From CALGFH01 sp045807325 (GTDB lineage Bacteria > Actinomycetota > CALGFH01): DNA of 21,298 nt. The DNA lies in NCBI GenBank assembly GCA_045807325.1, contig JBJMHP010000118.1, positions 1 through 21,298 of the forward strand, read 5' to 3'. A program made the position numbers and the translations under genes. The notes beneath the pieces are model-generated. The model worked only from the letters and a program-made list of their open reading frames with translations, was not told the DNA's origin and did not search any database. Of this stretch, positions 1 to 8,859 are shown piece by piece (within the stretch, counting starts at the first letter, position 1; every line of letters begins with the position of its first letter).

Positions 1-62
1 ACCGGCAGCCATGACCCCCTAGGCCCCCGACACCGACGGCGCGGCCGGCGGGCCCGTCCGGT

Positions 63-1280
63 TCAGGCGCGGCCGCCGACGCCGCCGACGTCGGCCGGTT
101 CGGGGGAGTCCGGGAGCAGGACCTGGAACGACGCGCTGCCGCCGGGGCGGTCCTGCACCCAGGCCCGCCCGCCGTGCAGCTCGGCGAACCGGGCCACCAC
201 CGAGAGGCCGATGCCGACCCCGGGGGCGTGGGCGGCCGCCCCCGGCCCCCGGCGGAACGGCTCGAACAGGGTGGCCCGCAGCTCCCGCGGCACCCCGCTG
301 CCGGCATCCTCGACGGCGAGCAGGACCCCGTCGTCCCGGCGGGCGACCTTGACCCACACCGGTGTGTCCGGGGTGGTGTGCCGGCCGGCGTTGGCCAGCA
401 GGTTCTCGACGACGCGCTCCACCTTGGCCGAGTCCACCCAGGCCACCACCGGCTCGGCCACCACCTCCAGCTGCCGCCCGCTGCGCTGGCGCCACTCGTG
501 GGCGACCCGGTCGACGAGCGCGGCCAGGTCGGTGCGGCTGCGCCGGGGGGCCAGGATCCCCTTGCTCAGCCGGTCCAGGTCCAGCAGGTCGGCGAGGAGC
601 CGGTCCAGCTTGCCGGCGTTGGCCACCAGCCGGTCGACCAGGTCGGCGGTGTCCTCCTCGCTCAGGCTCGAGCCGGCCCGCTGCAGCGTCAGGGCGATGC
701 CGATGACCGTGGCCAGCGGTGTCCGCAGCTCGTGGGAGACGGCGTCCAGGAAGGTGTTCTTCATCTCGTCCAGCGCCCGCAGCTGGCGGGCGGCCTGCCG
801 CTCGCGCCGCAGCGCCTGGTGTTCGCGCTCCAGCGCCTGACGCAGCGCCTCCTCGGCCTGCTTCTGCTCGGTGATGTCGATGTAGTAGCCCTGCCAGTAG
901 TCCGGCTCGCCGTGCTCGCCGCGGACCAGCACGGCATGGTCGCGGAGCCACACCACCCGGCCGTCCTTGGCAAGGGCCCGGTACTCCACGTTCCAGGGGT
1001 CTCCGGTGCGGTCGACGCGCTCGTTCTCGGCCAGCACCCACTCGCGGTCCTCGGGATGGATCAGCGTCTTCCAGAAGTCCGGTTGCGCGATCTCCTCGGC
1101 CGTGTAGCCGAACAGCTCCTGGTACTGCGGGCTCTCGTGGATGACAGCGCCGTCGGGGGTGCGCAGCTCGGAGTAGAGGACCGCGGGGATCTGCTCGGAC
1201 AGCGCCCGGTAGCGCCCCGCAGTCCCGGGCAGCCACCCCTCGCCCTGCGGTCGCTCTGCTGGCTCTGGACCGCCGTCCAT
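63..1280 (-). CDS. Soluble PAS-domain sensor histidine kinase
   Basis: A cytoplasmic histidine kinase of 405 aa that probably phosphorylates a response regulator not present in this window. Residues about 25-140 form a PAS/PAC sensor (FGYTAEEI, IHPEDREW, then the PAC ending YYIDITEQKQAEEAL). A Glu/Arg-rich coiled coil covers about 140-175. The HisKA H-box is SHELRTPL with the phospho-acceptor His183. The ATPase domain follows with the N-box (VVENLLANAGRH), G1 (EDAGSGVP), F-box (LFEPFRRG) and G2 (GVGIGLSV). I see no membrane segment or signal peptide, so the signal is probably intracellular. The reading frame is open to a TTG at 1319, but the ATG at 1280 is preceded by AGAAGGGGG and is preferred. 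It starts 47 bp after the carbamoyltransferase stop on the same strand and may be co-transcribed with it. The family call is sure; the signal and partner are unknown. Confidence 0.93.
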   Translation of the reverse strand: MDGGPEPAERPQGEGWLPGTAGRYRALSEQIPAVLYSELRTPDGAVIHESPQYQELFGYTAEEIAQPDFWKTLIHPEDREWVLAENERVDRTGDPWNVEYRALAKDGRVVWLRDHAVLVRGEHGEPDYWQGYYIDITEQKQAEEALRQALEREHQALRRERQAARQLRALDEMKNTFLDAVSHELRTPLATVIGIALTLQRAGSSLSEEDTADLVDRLVANAGKLDRLLADLLDLDRLSKGILAPRRSRTDLAALVDRVAHEWRQRSGRQLEVVAEPVVAWVDSAKVERVVENLLANAGRHTTPDTPVWVKVARRDDGVLLAVEDAGSGVPRELRATLFEPFRRGPGAAAHAPGVGIGLSVVARFAELHGGRAWVQDRPGGSASFQVLLPDSPEPADVGGVGGRA

Positions 1281-1327
1281 GCGACCGGCACGCCCCCTTC
1301 TCGGCACTGCAACCCCCAATACGCTAT

Positions 1328-3001
<1,674 letters not shown>

Positions 3002-3265
3002 ACCGATCGCTCCTTCCGGCGGTCCGGCGCTACCAGCCCGATTTCACCACCGGGCCCGAGGAACGGCCATCCCCGTCCTGGCGGAGTTGCTGGCCACACC
3101 GGTGACGGCCGCCCCGTCGGCCAAGGGCGGCGCCGGCCGTTACCTGGTGGTGGCCAGGCCCTGGCCCCGCCATGCCTCCCGCGGAAGGCGTCCGGGCCCG
3201 CAACCTGAGCCGGCCCTTGCTAGCCTCGATCGGGGAGATGACCCGCGGGCCACGGAGGGTCGAGG

Positions 3266-3901
3266 ATGCGGCTGGTGCCGAGGCGGGGATGGGGGCCGGT
3301 GCTGGCGGTCGCCGCCATCGGCGGGCTGCTGGTCGCCGGCCGGCTCATCCACCTTCCCGAGCAGCCGCCGTCGCCTCCATCGTCGCCGCCGACCACCGCC
3401 GCCCCGGTCATCGTCACCACGCCGCAGCCCCGGCCGGCGACGGCGATCCCGCGGATGCTGTGGCGGCCGCTGCGGCTGCCCGGGCTGGGCCGGGACGGCT
3501 CCTGCCCGGCCAGCCCGGCCGTCGGGCCGCCGAGGACCGTGGACCACCCGGTGGCGTCGGTGGCCGTGGGCGACGGGCCGGTGATCCCGGTGCTGTTCCG
3601 GTCGGCCGTGGAGGGCCGGCTGGACCGCTCCGTGGTCGTCTACTGGGACGCCCCCGGGCCCGTGGGCGGCGTGATCATCGTCCGTGGCCACCGGCTGGGG
3701 GCGCCCAGGGACCGGGTCCGCTTCCAGCAGGACAACCGGCCGGCGCGCCCGGTCCACGTGCTCGACCCGGCGGTCGCCTACCGGGCCGGGGCCGAGGGCC
3801 AGTGGTGGCGGCCGACCCGGCTGCGGGCCGGCCCCGGCTGCTACGGGCTCCAGATCGACGGGCTCCGGTTCAGCGAGGTGCTGGTGGTCAGCTTCGCCTG
3901 A
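3266..3901 (+). CDS. Secreted or membrane-anchored protein of unknown function
   Basis: A protein of 211 aa with no family I can name. An N-terminal hydrophobic segment at about residues 11-27 after RLVPRRG looks like an uncleaved signal anchor or signal peptide. It is followed by a Pro/Ser/Thr-rich linker (about 30-60) typical of exported actinobacterial proteins, then a compact domain of about 140 residues. The domain contains two cysteines, one in DGSCPASP and one in PGCYGLQIDG near the C terminus, which could form a disulfide outside the cell. The end LQIDGLRFSEVLVVSF resembles the last strands of a beta-sandwich; that is an impression only. The ATG at 3266 follows GGAGGGTCGAGG, a good ribosome site. 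The 264 bp before it contain no other gene I can support. It stands alone on the plus strand. Confidence 0.75.
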   Translation: MRLVPRRGWGPVLAVAAIGGLLVAGRLIHLPEQPPSPPSSPPTTAAPVIVTTPQPRPATAIPRMLWRPLRLPGLGRDGSCPASPAVGPPRTVDHPVASVAVGDGPVIPVLFRSAVEGRLDRSVVVYWDAPGPVGGVIIVRGHRLGAPRDRVRFQQDNRPARPVHVLDPAVAYRAGAEGQWWRPTRLRAGPGCYGLQIDGLRFSEVLVVSFA

Positions 3902-3926
3902 GCCCGGGCTGCTGGCCTGGTCGCCG

Positions 3927-4007
3927 TCATGTGGAGCCGCCCTCCCGCAGCCGGATCGGCCGACCGGCCTCGCTCACCTCCAGGGGGCCCGGTAGCGCGA
4001 TCCTCAC
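3927..4007 (-). pseudogene. Possible remnant of a SARP/BTAD-type regulator N terminus
   Basis: A 26-residue reading frame starts at a GTG at 4007 with GGGGAGG eight bases upstream. The peptide begins VRIALPGPLEVSEAGRPIRL, the kind of opening seen in SARP/AfsR-family regulators before their DNA-binding domain, and then stops at TGA 3927-3929. The rest of such a protein is absent, because the adjacent DNA is the tail of the secreted-protein gene. It is either a truncated relic or a chance reading frame; the ribosome site together with the family-like opening makes a relic plausible but unproven. Confidence 0.3.
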
Positions 4008-4052
4008 CGTCGGCACCTCCCCAGCGGTTCCGGCGCGGCCCGCCCGGGCGGG

Positions 4053-4475
4053 TCAGCCCAGCGGCGTCGTGTAGCAGACGGCGCTGCCGTCGAGGACGAC
4101 GGTGCCGTCCTGGCGGGTGACGGTGGTGCGGAGCTTGGTGATCGGCTTGTCCTGGCGGGCCTCGAGGACCTCGACGGCGCCGGTGATCTCGTCGCCGGGG
4201 CGGACCGGGGCCAGGAAGTCCCAGCTGACGTTCAGGAACACCGTGCCCGGGCCGGGCAGCCGCTCGGCGACCACGGCGTTCAGGATGGCGCTGGTCACGC
4301 CGCCCTGGACGATGATCTCGCCGAACCGCGACGCCCTGGCGGCCGGCTCGTCGTAGTGCAGCGGGTTGCGGTCGCCGCTGATCCGGGTGAACAGCTCGAT
4401 GTCGTCGGCCTCGACCTTCCGCGACAGGGTGGCCCGGTCACCGGGCCGGGGCGCCCCCTTCGGCCAGCTCGTCAT
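4053..4475 (-). CDS. MaoC-like (R)-specific enoyl-CoA hydratase
   Basis: A hot-dog-fold protein of 140 aa of the MaoC dehydratase / PhaJ type, expected to hydrate or dehydrate enoyl- or hydroxyacyl-CoA thioesters in the cytoplasm. The hydratase-2 motif is clear: ISGDRNPLHYDEPAARASRFG, with the catalytic Asp35 and His40 in the D-x4-H spacing. It continues IIVQGGVTSAILNAVV, then LPGPGTVFLNVSWDFLAPVRPGD, the usual second half of the fold. Length matches single-domain R-hydratases. The ATG at 4475 has GGTGGAG five bases upstream. It is divergent from the MFS transporter (95 bp apart), so the two may share regulatory DNA. The substrate cannot be told from sequence; both catalytic residues are present, so it is probably active. 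Confidence 0.9.
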   Translation of the reverse strand: MTSWPKGAPRPGDRATLSRKVEADDIELFTRISGDRNPLHYDEPAARASRFGEIIVQGGVTSAILNAVVAERLPGPGTVFLNVSWDFLAPVRPGDEITGAVEVLEARQDKPITKLRTTVTRQDGTVVLDGSAVCYTTPLG

Positions 4476-4570
4476 GCGTCTCCACCCCGTTCCGGCTGTG
4501 GTCCGACGGTGGCCACCATCCTCGCATACGCTCGTCGGGGGGACGCCGGTCGAGCGGACGGGAGAGCGGG

Positions 4571-5767
4571 ATGCGCAAGGTGGTCGCCGACCGGGCCCAG
4601 CCGGCCGGCGTGCGGGCGGGCTGGCCGCTGCTGGTGGTGATGGTCGCGGTGGCCCTCAACCTCCGCCCGGCCATCGCGGCCGTGCCGCCGCTGCTGGACG
4701 CCATCCAGTCGGACCTGGGGCTGTCGGCCACCGGGGCCGGGCTGCTGACGGCGCTGCCGGTGGTCTGCATGGGGGCGTTCGCCCCGGTGGGGGCGGCGCT
4801 TGGGCGGCGGGTCGGGCGGGAGGCGGCGGTGTCGTGCGCGCTCGCCCTGGTCGCCGCCGGGACGCTGGTCCGCGGCGTCGGCGCCTCGGCGGCCACCCTG
4901 TACGGCGGGACCCTGGTCGCCGGGATCGGGATCGCCATGGGCGGGGCCCTGCTCCCCGGGGTGGTCAAGGCCTGGTTCCCGGCCCGGGCGGGCGCGGTCA
5001 CCGGCCTGTACACCGCCGGCCTGGTCACCGGGGCGATGCTGGCCTCGGCGGCCACGGTGCCGCTCAGCGACGCCCTCGGCGGCGACTGGCCGGCCGGGGT
5101 GGCCGCCTGGGGGCTGCTGGCCGTGGCCGCGCTGGCCGCCTGGGTGCCGGCCACCCGGCGGCTGCGGGCCGCGGCCGAGCCGGCCCAGGGACGGGCCCGG
5201 CTGCCCTGGGGCAGCGGCGTCGCCTGGCGGATCACCCTGTACATGGGCTCCCAGTCGCTGCTCTACTACGCCGCCCTCACCTGGCTGTCGCCGCTGTACC
5301 TGGACGCCGGCTGGACCGCCAGCCGGGCCGGGCTGCTGCTGGGGCTGTTCAGCCTCACCCAGGTGTTCTCGGCCCTGGCCATCCCGGCCCTGGCCGACCG
5401 CACCGGCGACCACCGCCCCTGGGTGGCCCTGTGCGTCGGGGTGGCCACGGCCATGCTGGCCGCGATCGGCCTGGCCCCGACGGCCGCCCCCTGGCTGTGG
5501 GCGGCCCTGCTCGGCCTGGGCGTCGGCGGGATGTTCGCCCTCGCCCTCACCATGCTGGTCAAGCTGGCCTCGACCCCGGCGTCGGCGGCCAGCCTGTCCG
5601 GCATGGCCCTGCTGGTCGGCTACCTGCTCGCCGCCACCGGGCCGGTCCTGGCCGGCGCGGTGTACGACGCCGTCGGCTCCTACCGGGCACCGTTCCTGCT
5701 GCTGGCCGCCATCGGGGTCGGCACCCTGGCCGTCGGGGTGTCGGTCCGCCCCACGGCCCGGGTCTGA
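4571..5767 (+). CDS. MFS transporter, CynX/NimT (cyanate permease-like) family
   Basis: A permease of 398 aa with about 12 hydrophobic segments spread evenly over the protein and a central cytoplasmic loop (about residues 195-215, RRLRAAAEPAQGRARLPW). The N-terminal ALNLRPAIAAVPPLLDAI followed by LGLSATGAGLLTALPVVCMG is characteristic of the CynX/NimT branch of the major facilitator superfamily, whose characterised members move cyanate or 2-nitroimidazole; most members have unknown substrates. The loop 2-3 motif appears as GAALGRRVGRE. The ATG at 4571 follows GGAGAGCGGG. No cyanase gene is nearby, so a cyanate role is not supported. The gene ends 12 bp from the convergent cupin gene. Confidence 0.9.
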   Translation: MRKVVADRAQPAGVRAGWPLLVVMVAVALNLRPAIAAVPPLLDAIQSDLGLSATGAGLLTALPVVCMGAFAPVGAALGRRVGREAAVSCALALVAAGTLVRGVGASAATLYGGTLVAGIGIAMGGALLPGVVKAWFPARAGAVTGLYTAGLVTGAMLASAATVPLSDALGGDWPAGVAAWGLLAVAALAAWVPATRRLRAAAEPAQGRARLPWGSGVAWRITLYMGSQSLLYYAALTWLSPLYLDAGWTASRAGLLLGLFSLTQVFSALAIPALADRTGDHRPWVALCVGVATAMLAAIGLAPTAAPWLWAALLGLGVGGMFALALTMLVKLASTPASAASLSGMALLVGYLLAATGPVLAGAVYDAVGSYRAPFLLLAAIGVGTLAVGVSVRPTARV

Positions 5768-5779
5768 CGGACCGGGCGG

Positions 5780-6160
5780 TCAGGCCGGCGGGCCCTCCAC
5801 GTTGACGGTGGACTCGCCCCGCCCGGCGCGGACCACGACGATGTCGGCCGGCTCGGCCGAGGGGTTGGCCTCCCGGTGGACCGCCCTCCTGGGCACGTGG
5901 AGGAAGTCGCCCGGGGCGGCCTCGACGGTCTCGGCCCCGCCGGGGCCGAACTCCATCCGCAGCGAGCCGGTGAGGACATAGATCACCGTCTCGTGGTCGC
6001 CGTGGTGGTGCCAGCCCGACACCATGCCGGGGTCGGTGCGGACCACCCCCGACCACATGCCCTCGGTGGCCACGGCCTGCTGGCGCTCCATGCCCGGCGT
6101 GACCGGCCCCGGGGTCCGCTCCCCCGGGGTCACGACCACGATCCGCTGCCGCTTGGCCAT
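5780..6160 (-). CDS. Small cupin-domain protein
   Basis: A single-domain cupin of 126 aa. Motif 1 is GWHHHGDHETVIYVLTG (residues 49-65), giving metal ligands His51, His53 and Glu57. Motif 2 is PGDFLHVPRRAVHREAN (83-99), giving His95. All four usual ligand positions are therefore filled and metal binding is expected. The fold is about 95 residues with short extensions at both ends. The frame is open upstream to a TTG at 6280, but the ATG at 6160 has GGAGGGAGG just ahead of it. Cupins of this size include isomerases, dioxygenases and sugar-binding regulators, so no reaction is assigned. It is convergent with the MFS transporter. Confidence 0.88.
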   Translation of the reverse strand: MAKRQRIVVVTPGERTPGPVTPGMERQQAVATEGMWSGVVRTDPGMVSGWHHHGDHETVIYVLTGSLRMEFGPGGAETVEAAPGDFLHVPRRAVHREANPSAEPADIVVVRAGRGESTVNVEGPPA

Positions 6161-6303
6161 GCCGGCCTCCCTCCGCTGGACCCGACCGCCGGAGGCGATC
6201 CTACGCGGGACGGCGCGGTGGCCGGTGATCGCCGACCCGCCGCTGAATGTCGGCGGCCGCGGCCGGACCCGTCCAGTCAATGTGAACGAGGCGTCGCCTC
6301 AGG

Positions 6304-6786
6304 TCAGCCCTTGGACTGGACCAGACTGCCATCGCCCTTGACGACCCACCAGACGCCGTTGAGACCCTGGCCATTGGTGTCGCCGGGCGCCTTGTCGCCG
6401 GCGAAGTGGTACAGCGGCTTGCCGCCGTAGGTCACCTGGCTGCTGCCGTTGGCCTGCTTGCTGGTGGACAGCAGCGACGCCTCCACGCCGGTGCCGGGGG
6501 TGGCGGCGCCGGTGACGGTGAGGGCCGGCCAGGCGACGGCGCACTTGCCGCTGCAGACGGACTGGTCACCCTTGTCCTTGGTGAACACGTACAGGGTGCG
6601 GCCCTTGGCGTCCACCAGGACCTCGCCGAGACCGGTGTTGGCCACCGCCACCGTGCCCTCGGCGGCCTGCTGGGCGGCCGCCGTGGTCGCCGTGGCCCCC
6701 GACCCCTGGTCGTCGCCCCCGCCGCCGCAGGCGGACAGGACGATCGCGAGCGCGGCCACCGCCGCACCCAGTACTGCCTTGCGCAT
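6304..6786 (-). CDS. Lipoprotein with two PF03640-type secreted repeats
   Basis: A lipoprotein of 160 aa. The signal sequence runs MRKAVLGAAVAALAIVL and the lipobox LSAC places the lipidated cysteine at residue 20; a Gly/Asp/Thr/Ala-rich linker follows. Two copies of the repeat known as Lipoprotein_15 (secreted repeat of unknown function) follow. The first contains GEVLVDAKGRTLYVFTKDKG and a cysteine pair in SVCSGKCAVAWPAL; the second contains TYGGKPLYHFAGDKAPGD and ends GVWWVVKGDG. The protein should sit on the outer face of the membrane. The family's function is not established. The ATG at 6784-6786 has GGGGAGG upstream and matches the start of the signal peptide, whereas upstream in-frame starts would bury it. 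Confidence 0.9.
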   Translation of the reverse strand: MRKAVLGAAVAALAIVLSACGGGGDDQGSGATATTAAAQQAAEGTVAVANTGLGEVLVDAKGRTLYVFTKDKGDQSVCSGKCAVAWPALTVTGAATPGTGVEASLLSTSKQANGSSQVTYGGKPLYHFAGDKAPGDTNGQGLNGVWWVVKGDGSLVQSKG

Positions 6787-6853
6787 GGGAGGACCTCCCC
6801 TGATCTGGCGGCGGCACGGACCCTGGAGTGTCATTCGACACGCCCAGATGGAC

Positions 6854-6877
6854 AACCACCGGACCCGGCCGGTGGTT
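6854..6877. repeat. 9-bp inverted repeat upstream of the lipoprotein gene
   Basis: AACCACCGG at 6854-6862 and its exact complement CCGGTGGTT at 6869-6877 are separated by 6 bases. It lies 68 bp upstream of the lipoprotein start in a 299-bp stretch (6787-7085) where I see no gene. A second small palindrome, GTGTC-ATTC-GACAC, lies at about 6829-6842. Either could be an operator or an mRNA hairpin. It is not a convincing terminator for the upstream minus-strand gene, because neither side has a T run. Confidence 0.4.
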
Positions 6878-7085
6878 CCCCACAGGCGGCTCGATCCCTT
6901 GAATGGAGAGGTCACGAACTGGTTGCGCTTGCGCGGCCGGCGGAACCGGGCCGGTCCCGTCGGGGTGTCGGCTGCGTGAGCATCGACCGAGAGGACGGGG
7001 GACGTGGCCCAGGGGCAGGGCTTCGAGGCGTTCTGCGCGGCCCCCAGGGCGGCAGCCCGTCATTCTTCCGCCTGGTCTACCTGGC

Positions 7086-7616
7086 TCAGGCGCTGGCGCC
7101 CTTGGCGTCGCGTTCGATCTCGGCGGTGTCGGCCTTGAGCTGCTTGGCCTGCACCTTCTCGGCTCGGCGCATGGCCCGTTCGATCTTGGCGCCCATGTCG
7201 GAGACGCCGACGACCACCAGGCCGGCCTGGCCGGCGTCGAGCTGCTCGCCCAGCTCCTTGAGGTCGCCACGGCTCATGCCGGCGGCGGCGTGGCCGGCGA
7301 CCGCGCCCAGGACGGCACCGCCGGCGGTGGTGGCGGCCAGCAGGCCGGCACCGACGGCGGCGAACGGGAACAGGGCCACGACCAGGCCGGTGGCCAGCCC
7401 CACGCCGCCGCCCAGGACCCCGCCGACCCGGGTCGGGGTCTCGTGCTTGCGGGTGATCCGCACCTTCCCGTCGGCGCGCCGCTCGACCACGGCGGCGTCG
7501 TAGGCGTCGATCAGCCCGGCCTCGGTGTGCAGGTCCTTGACCAGCTGGTAGTCGGCTTCGGCATCGGCCACGTCGGGATACATCCCGACATAGGCCATGA
7601 ACGTGTCGACGGCCAT
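7086..7616 (-). CDS. Glycine-rich membrane protein, DUF1269-like
   Basis: A protein of 176 aa with a Gly/Ala-rich hydrophobic centre (about residues 64-112, VGGVLGGGVGLATGLVVALFPF and on) flanked by soluble ends. The N-terminal part (DTFMAYVGMYPDVADAEADY) looks like a ferredoxin-like alpha/beta segment. The C-terminal part has LDAGQAGLVVVGVSDMGAKIERAM and a charged helix. This layout is that of the DUF1269 / general-stress-type membrane proteins common in actinobacteria; function is not known. The ATG at 7616 follows GGGAGG. It is divergent from the sugar-kinase gene, 116 bp away. The family call rests on layout, not on a database match. Confidence 0.78.
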   Translation of the reverse strand: MAVDTFMAYVGMYPDVADAEADYQLVKDLHTEAGLIDAYDAAVVERRADGKVRITRKHETPTRVGGVLGGGVGLATGLVVALFPFAAVGAGLLAATTAGGAVLGAVAGHAAAGMSRGDLKELGEQLDAGQAGLVVVGVSDMGAKIERAMRRAEKVQAKQLKADTAEIERDAKGASA

Positions 7617-7732
7617 CGATCCTCCCTTTCCTTTCGCTCGCCATCCACCATGTCAACCTCCGGCCGCGCCGGCCTCACCCGCGGCGGGTGATTCGGCGAG
7701 AATGGCGGCCGGTCGAGGGGAGGAGGACGTCG

Positions 7733-8719
7733 GTGAGCGATCGCCCTGAGCCCGGCGCGGGAGAGGTGGTGGCGGTGGCCGGGGAGGCGCTGGTGGACTT
7801 CGTGCCCGCCGGCGGGCCCGGGCTGTTCCGGGCCGCGCCCGGGGGCAGCCCGGCGAACGTGGCCGTGGGCCTGGCCCGGCAGGAGGTGCCGACCCGGCTC
7901 CTGGCCCGGATCGCCGACGACCTGCTGGGCCACCGGATCCGGGCCCACCTGGAGGGCAACCGGGTCGACCTGTCCTTCGCCGTCCGGGCCGCCGAGCCGA
8001 CCTCACTGGCCATCGTGGCCGTGGGCCGCGACGGCGTGGTCGAGTACGACTTCCGGGTCGAGGCCACGGCCGACTGGCAGTGGCGCGACGACGAGGTCGC
8101 CGGCGCCCTCGACGGCCCGGTGGTGGCCCTGCACGCCGGCTCGCTGGCCCTGACCACGCCGCCGGGCGCCGACGTGCTCCAGCGGCTGCTGGCCCAGGCC
8201 CGCCAGGCCATGACCGTCTCCTACGACCCCAACTGCCGGCCGCTGCTGATGGGCTCCCCCGACGCCGTCCGCGGCCGCATCGAGGCCCTGGTCGCCCTGG
8301 CCGACGTGGTCAAGGCCAGCGCCGACGACCTGGACTGGCTGCTCCCGGGCCGCCCGCCCGAGCAGGTGGCCGAGGCCTGGCTGGCCAGGGGCCCCTCGCT
8401 GGTGGTCATCACCCTCGGCCCGTCCGGCCTGCTGGCCGCCACCCGCCAGGCCGGCGTGCTGCGTGTCCCCGGCCGGGTGGTCGAGGTGGTCGACACCGTC
8501 GGCGCCGGCGACGCCTGCATGGCCGCCCTCCTGGCCGGCCTCCACCGCCGCGACCTGCTCGGCCCGGCCCGCCGCCCGGCCCTCCAGGCCCTCGACGCCG
8601 CCACCGTGGCCGCCCTGGGCGACGAGGCCGTCCTGGCCGCCGCCATCACCTGCACCCGCCCCGGCGCCGACCCCCCGACCGCGGCCGACCTCCGGGCCGC
8701 GTCGAGCCCGTCCGGCTGA
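7733..8719 (+). CDS. PfkB-family carbohydrate kinase (fructokinase-like)
   Basis: A ribokinase-fold sugar kinase of 328 aa that should transfer phosphate from ATP to a sugar in the cytoplasm. The N-terminal part starts VVAVAGEALVDFVP (residues 11-24), and the first PfkB signature is GGSPANVAVGLARQ (37-50). The second signature with the catalytic base is DTVGAGDACMAALLAGL (254-270), with Asp260 as the base. The region VSYDPNCRPLLMG (162-174) is typical of fructokinases and 2-keto-3-deoxygluconate kinases. The length fits the family. The start is a GTG at 7733 after GGGGAGGAGG; upstream in-frame codons are non-canonical. The substrate is uncertain because no sugar transporter or hydrolase lies beside it. 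Confidence 0.92.
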   Translation: MSDRPEPGAGEVVAVAGEALVDFVPAGGPGLFRAAPGGSPANVAVGLARQEVPTRLLARIADDLLGHRIRAHLEGNRVDLSFAVRAAEPTSLAIVAVGRDGVVEYDFRVEATADWQWRDDEVAGALDGPVVALHAGSLALTTPPGADVLQRLLAQARQAMTVSYDPNCRPLLMGSPDAVRGRIEALVALADVVKASADDLDWLLPGRPPEQVAEAWLARGPSLVVITLGPSGLLAATRQAGVLRVPGRVVEVVDTVGAGDACMAALLAGLHRRDLLGPARRPALQALDAATVAALGDEAVLAAAITCTRPGADPPTAADLRAASSPSG

Positions 8720-8759
8720 CCGGATCGGGCCTGTCCGCCGAGGGCAGGAGCAGGCGGAC

Positions 8760-8780
8760 AGAGAGAGAGAGAGAGAGAGA
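8760..8780. repeat. GA dinucleotide microsatellite, ten units
   Basis: A(GA)x10 directly visible at 8760-8780, lying 41 bp after the PfkB stop and about 20 bp outside the right end of the TnpB element. Simple repeats this long and pure are unusual in a GC-rich actinobacterial genome and may vary in length by slippage. On the minus strand it reads (TC)n, immediately beyond the TnpB right end. Confidence 0.95.
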
Positions 8781-8798
8781 CGGACGAGAGGAGCCTTG

Positions 8799-8859
8799 GC
8801 TTCCTCCCCACCGTAACGGCGGGGATTCCTGCCGCACCGCGTGAGCCCTGATGGCTCAC
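8799..8859 (-). ncRNA. Probable omegaRNA 3' part / right end of IS200/IS605-type element
   Basis: Read on the minus strand, the DNA after the tnpB stop carries the hairpin CCCCGCCGTTACGGTGGGG (8824 down to 8806), closed with a G-U wobble in RNA, followed by AGGAAGCC. This closely resembles the right ends of IS1341/IS605-type elements, where the transcript acts as the guide-RNA scaffold for TnpB. A second hairpin, GTGAGCC-CTGAT-GGCTCAC (8841-8859), overlaps the tnpB stop codon, as expected for an omegaRNA that starts inside the gene. The true 5' end is unknown and likely lies further inside tnpB. The exact right boundary near 8795-8800 is inferred. Confidence 0.7.

Noticed and set aside
4571..5767. 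Cyanate utilisation locus
   Set aside because: The permease belongs to the CynX/NimT family, but no cyanase or carbonic anhydrase gene is nearby.
7617..7732. TTGACA on the minus strand as a promoter for the 176-aa gene
   Set aside because: A perfect -35-like hexamer (near 7650) but no acceptable -10 at 16-18 bp.
8760..8780. Repeat tract considered as part of a CRISPR array
   Set aside because: A simple dinucleotide run with no spacer-repeat alternation; no cas genes.
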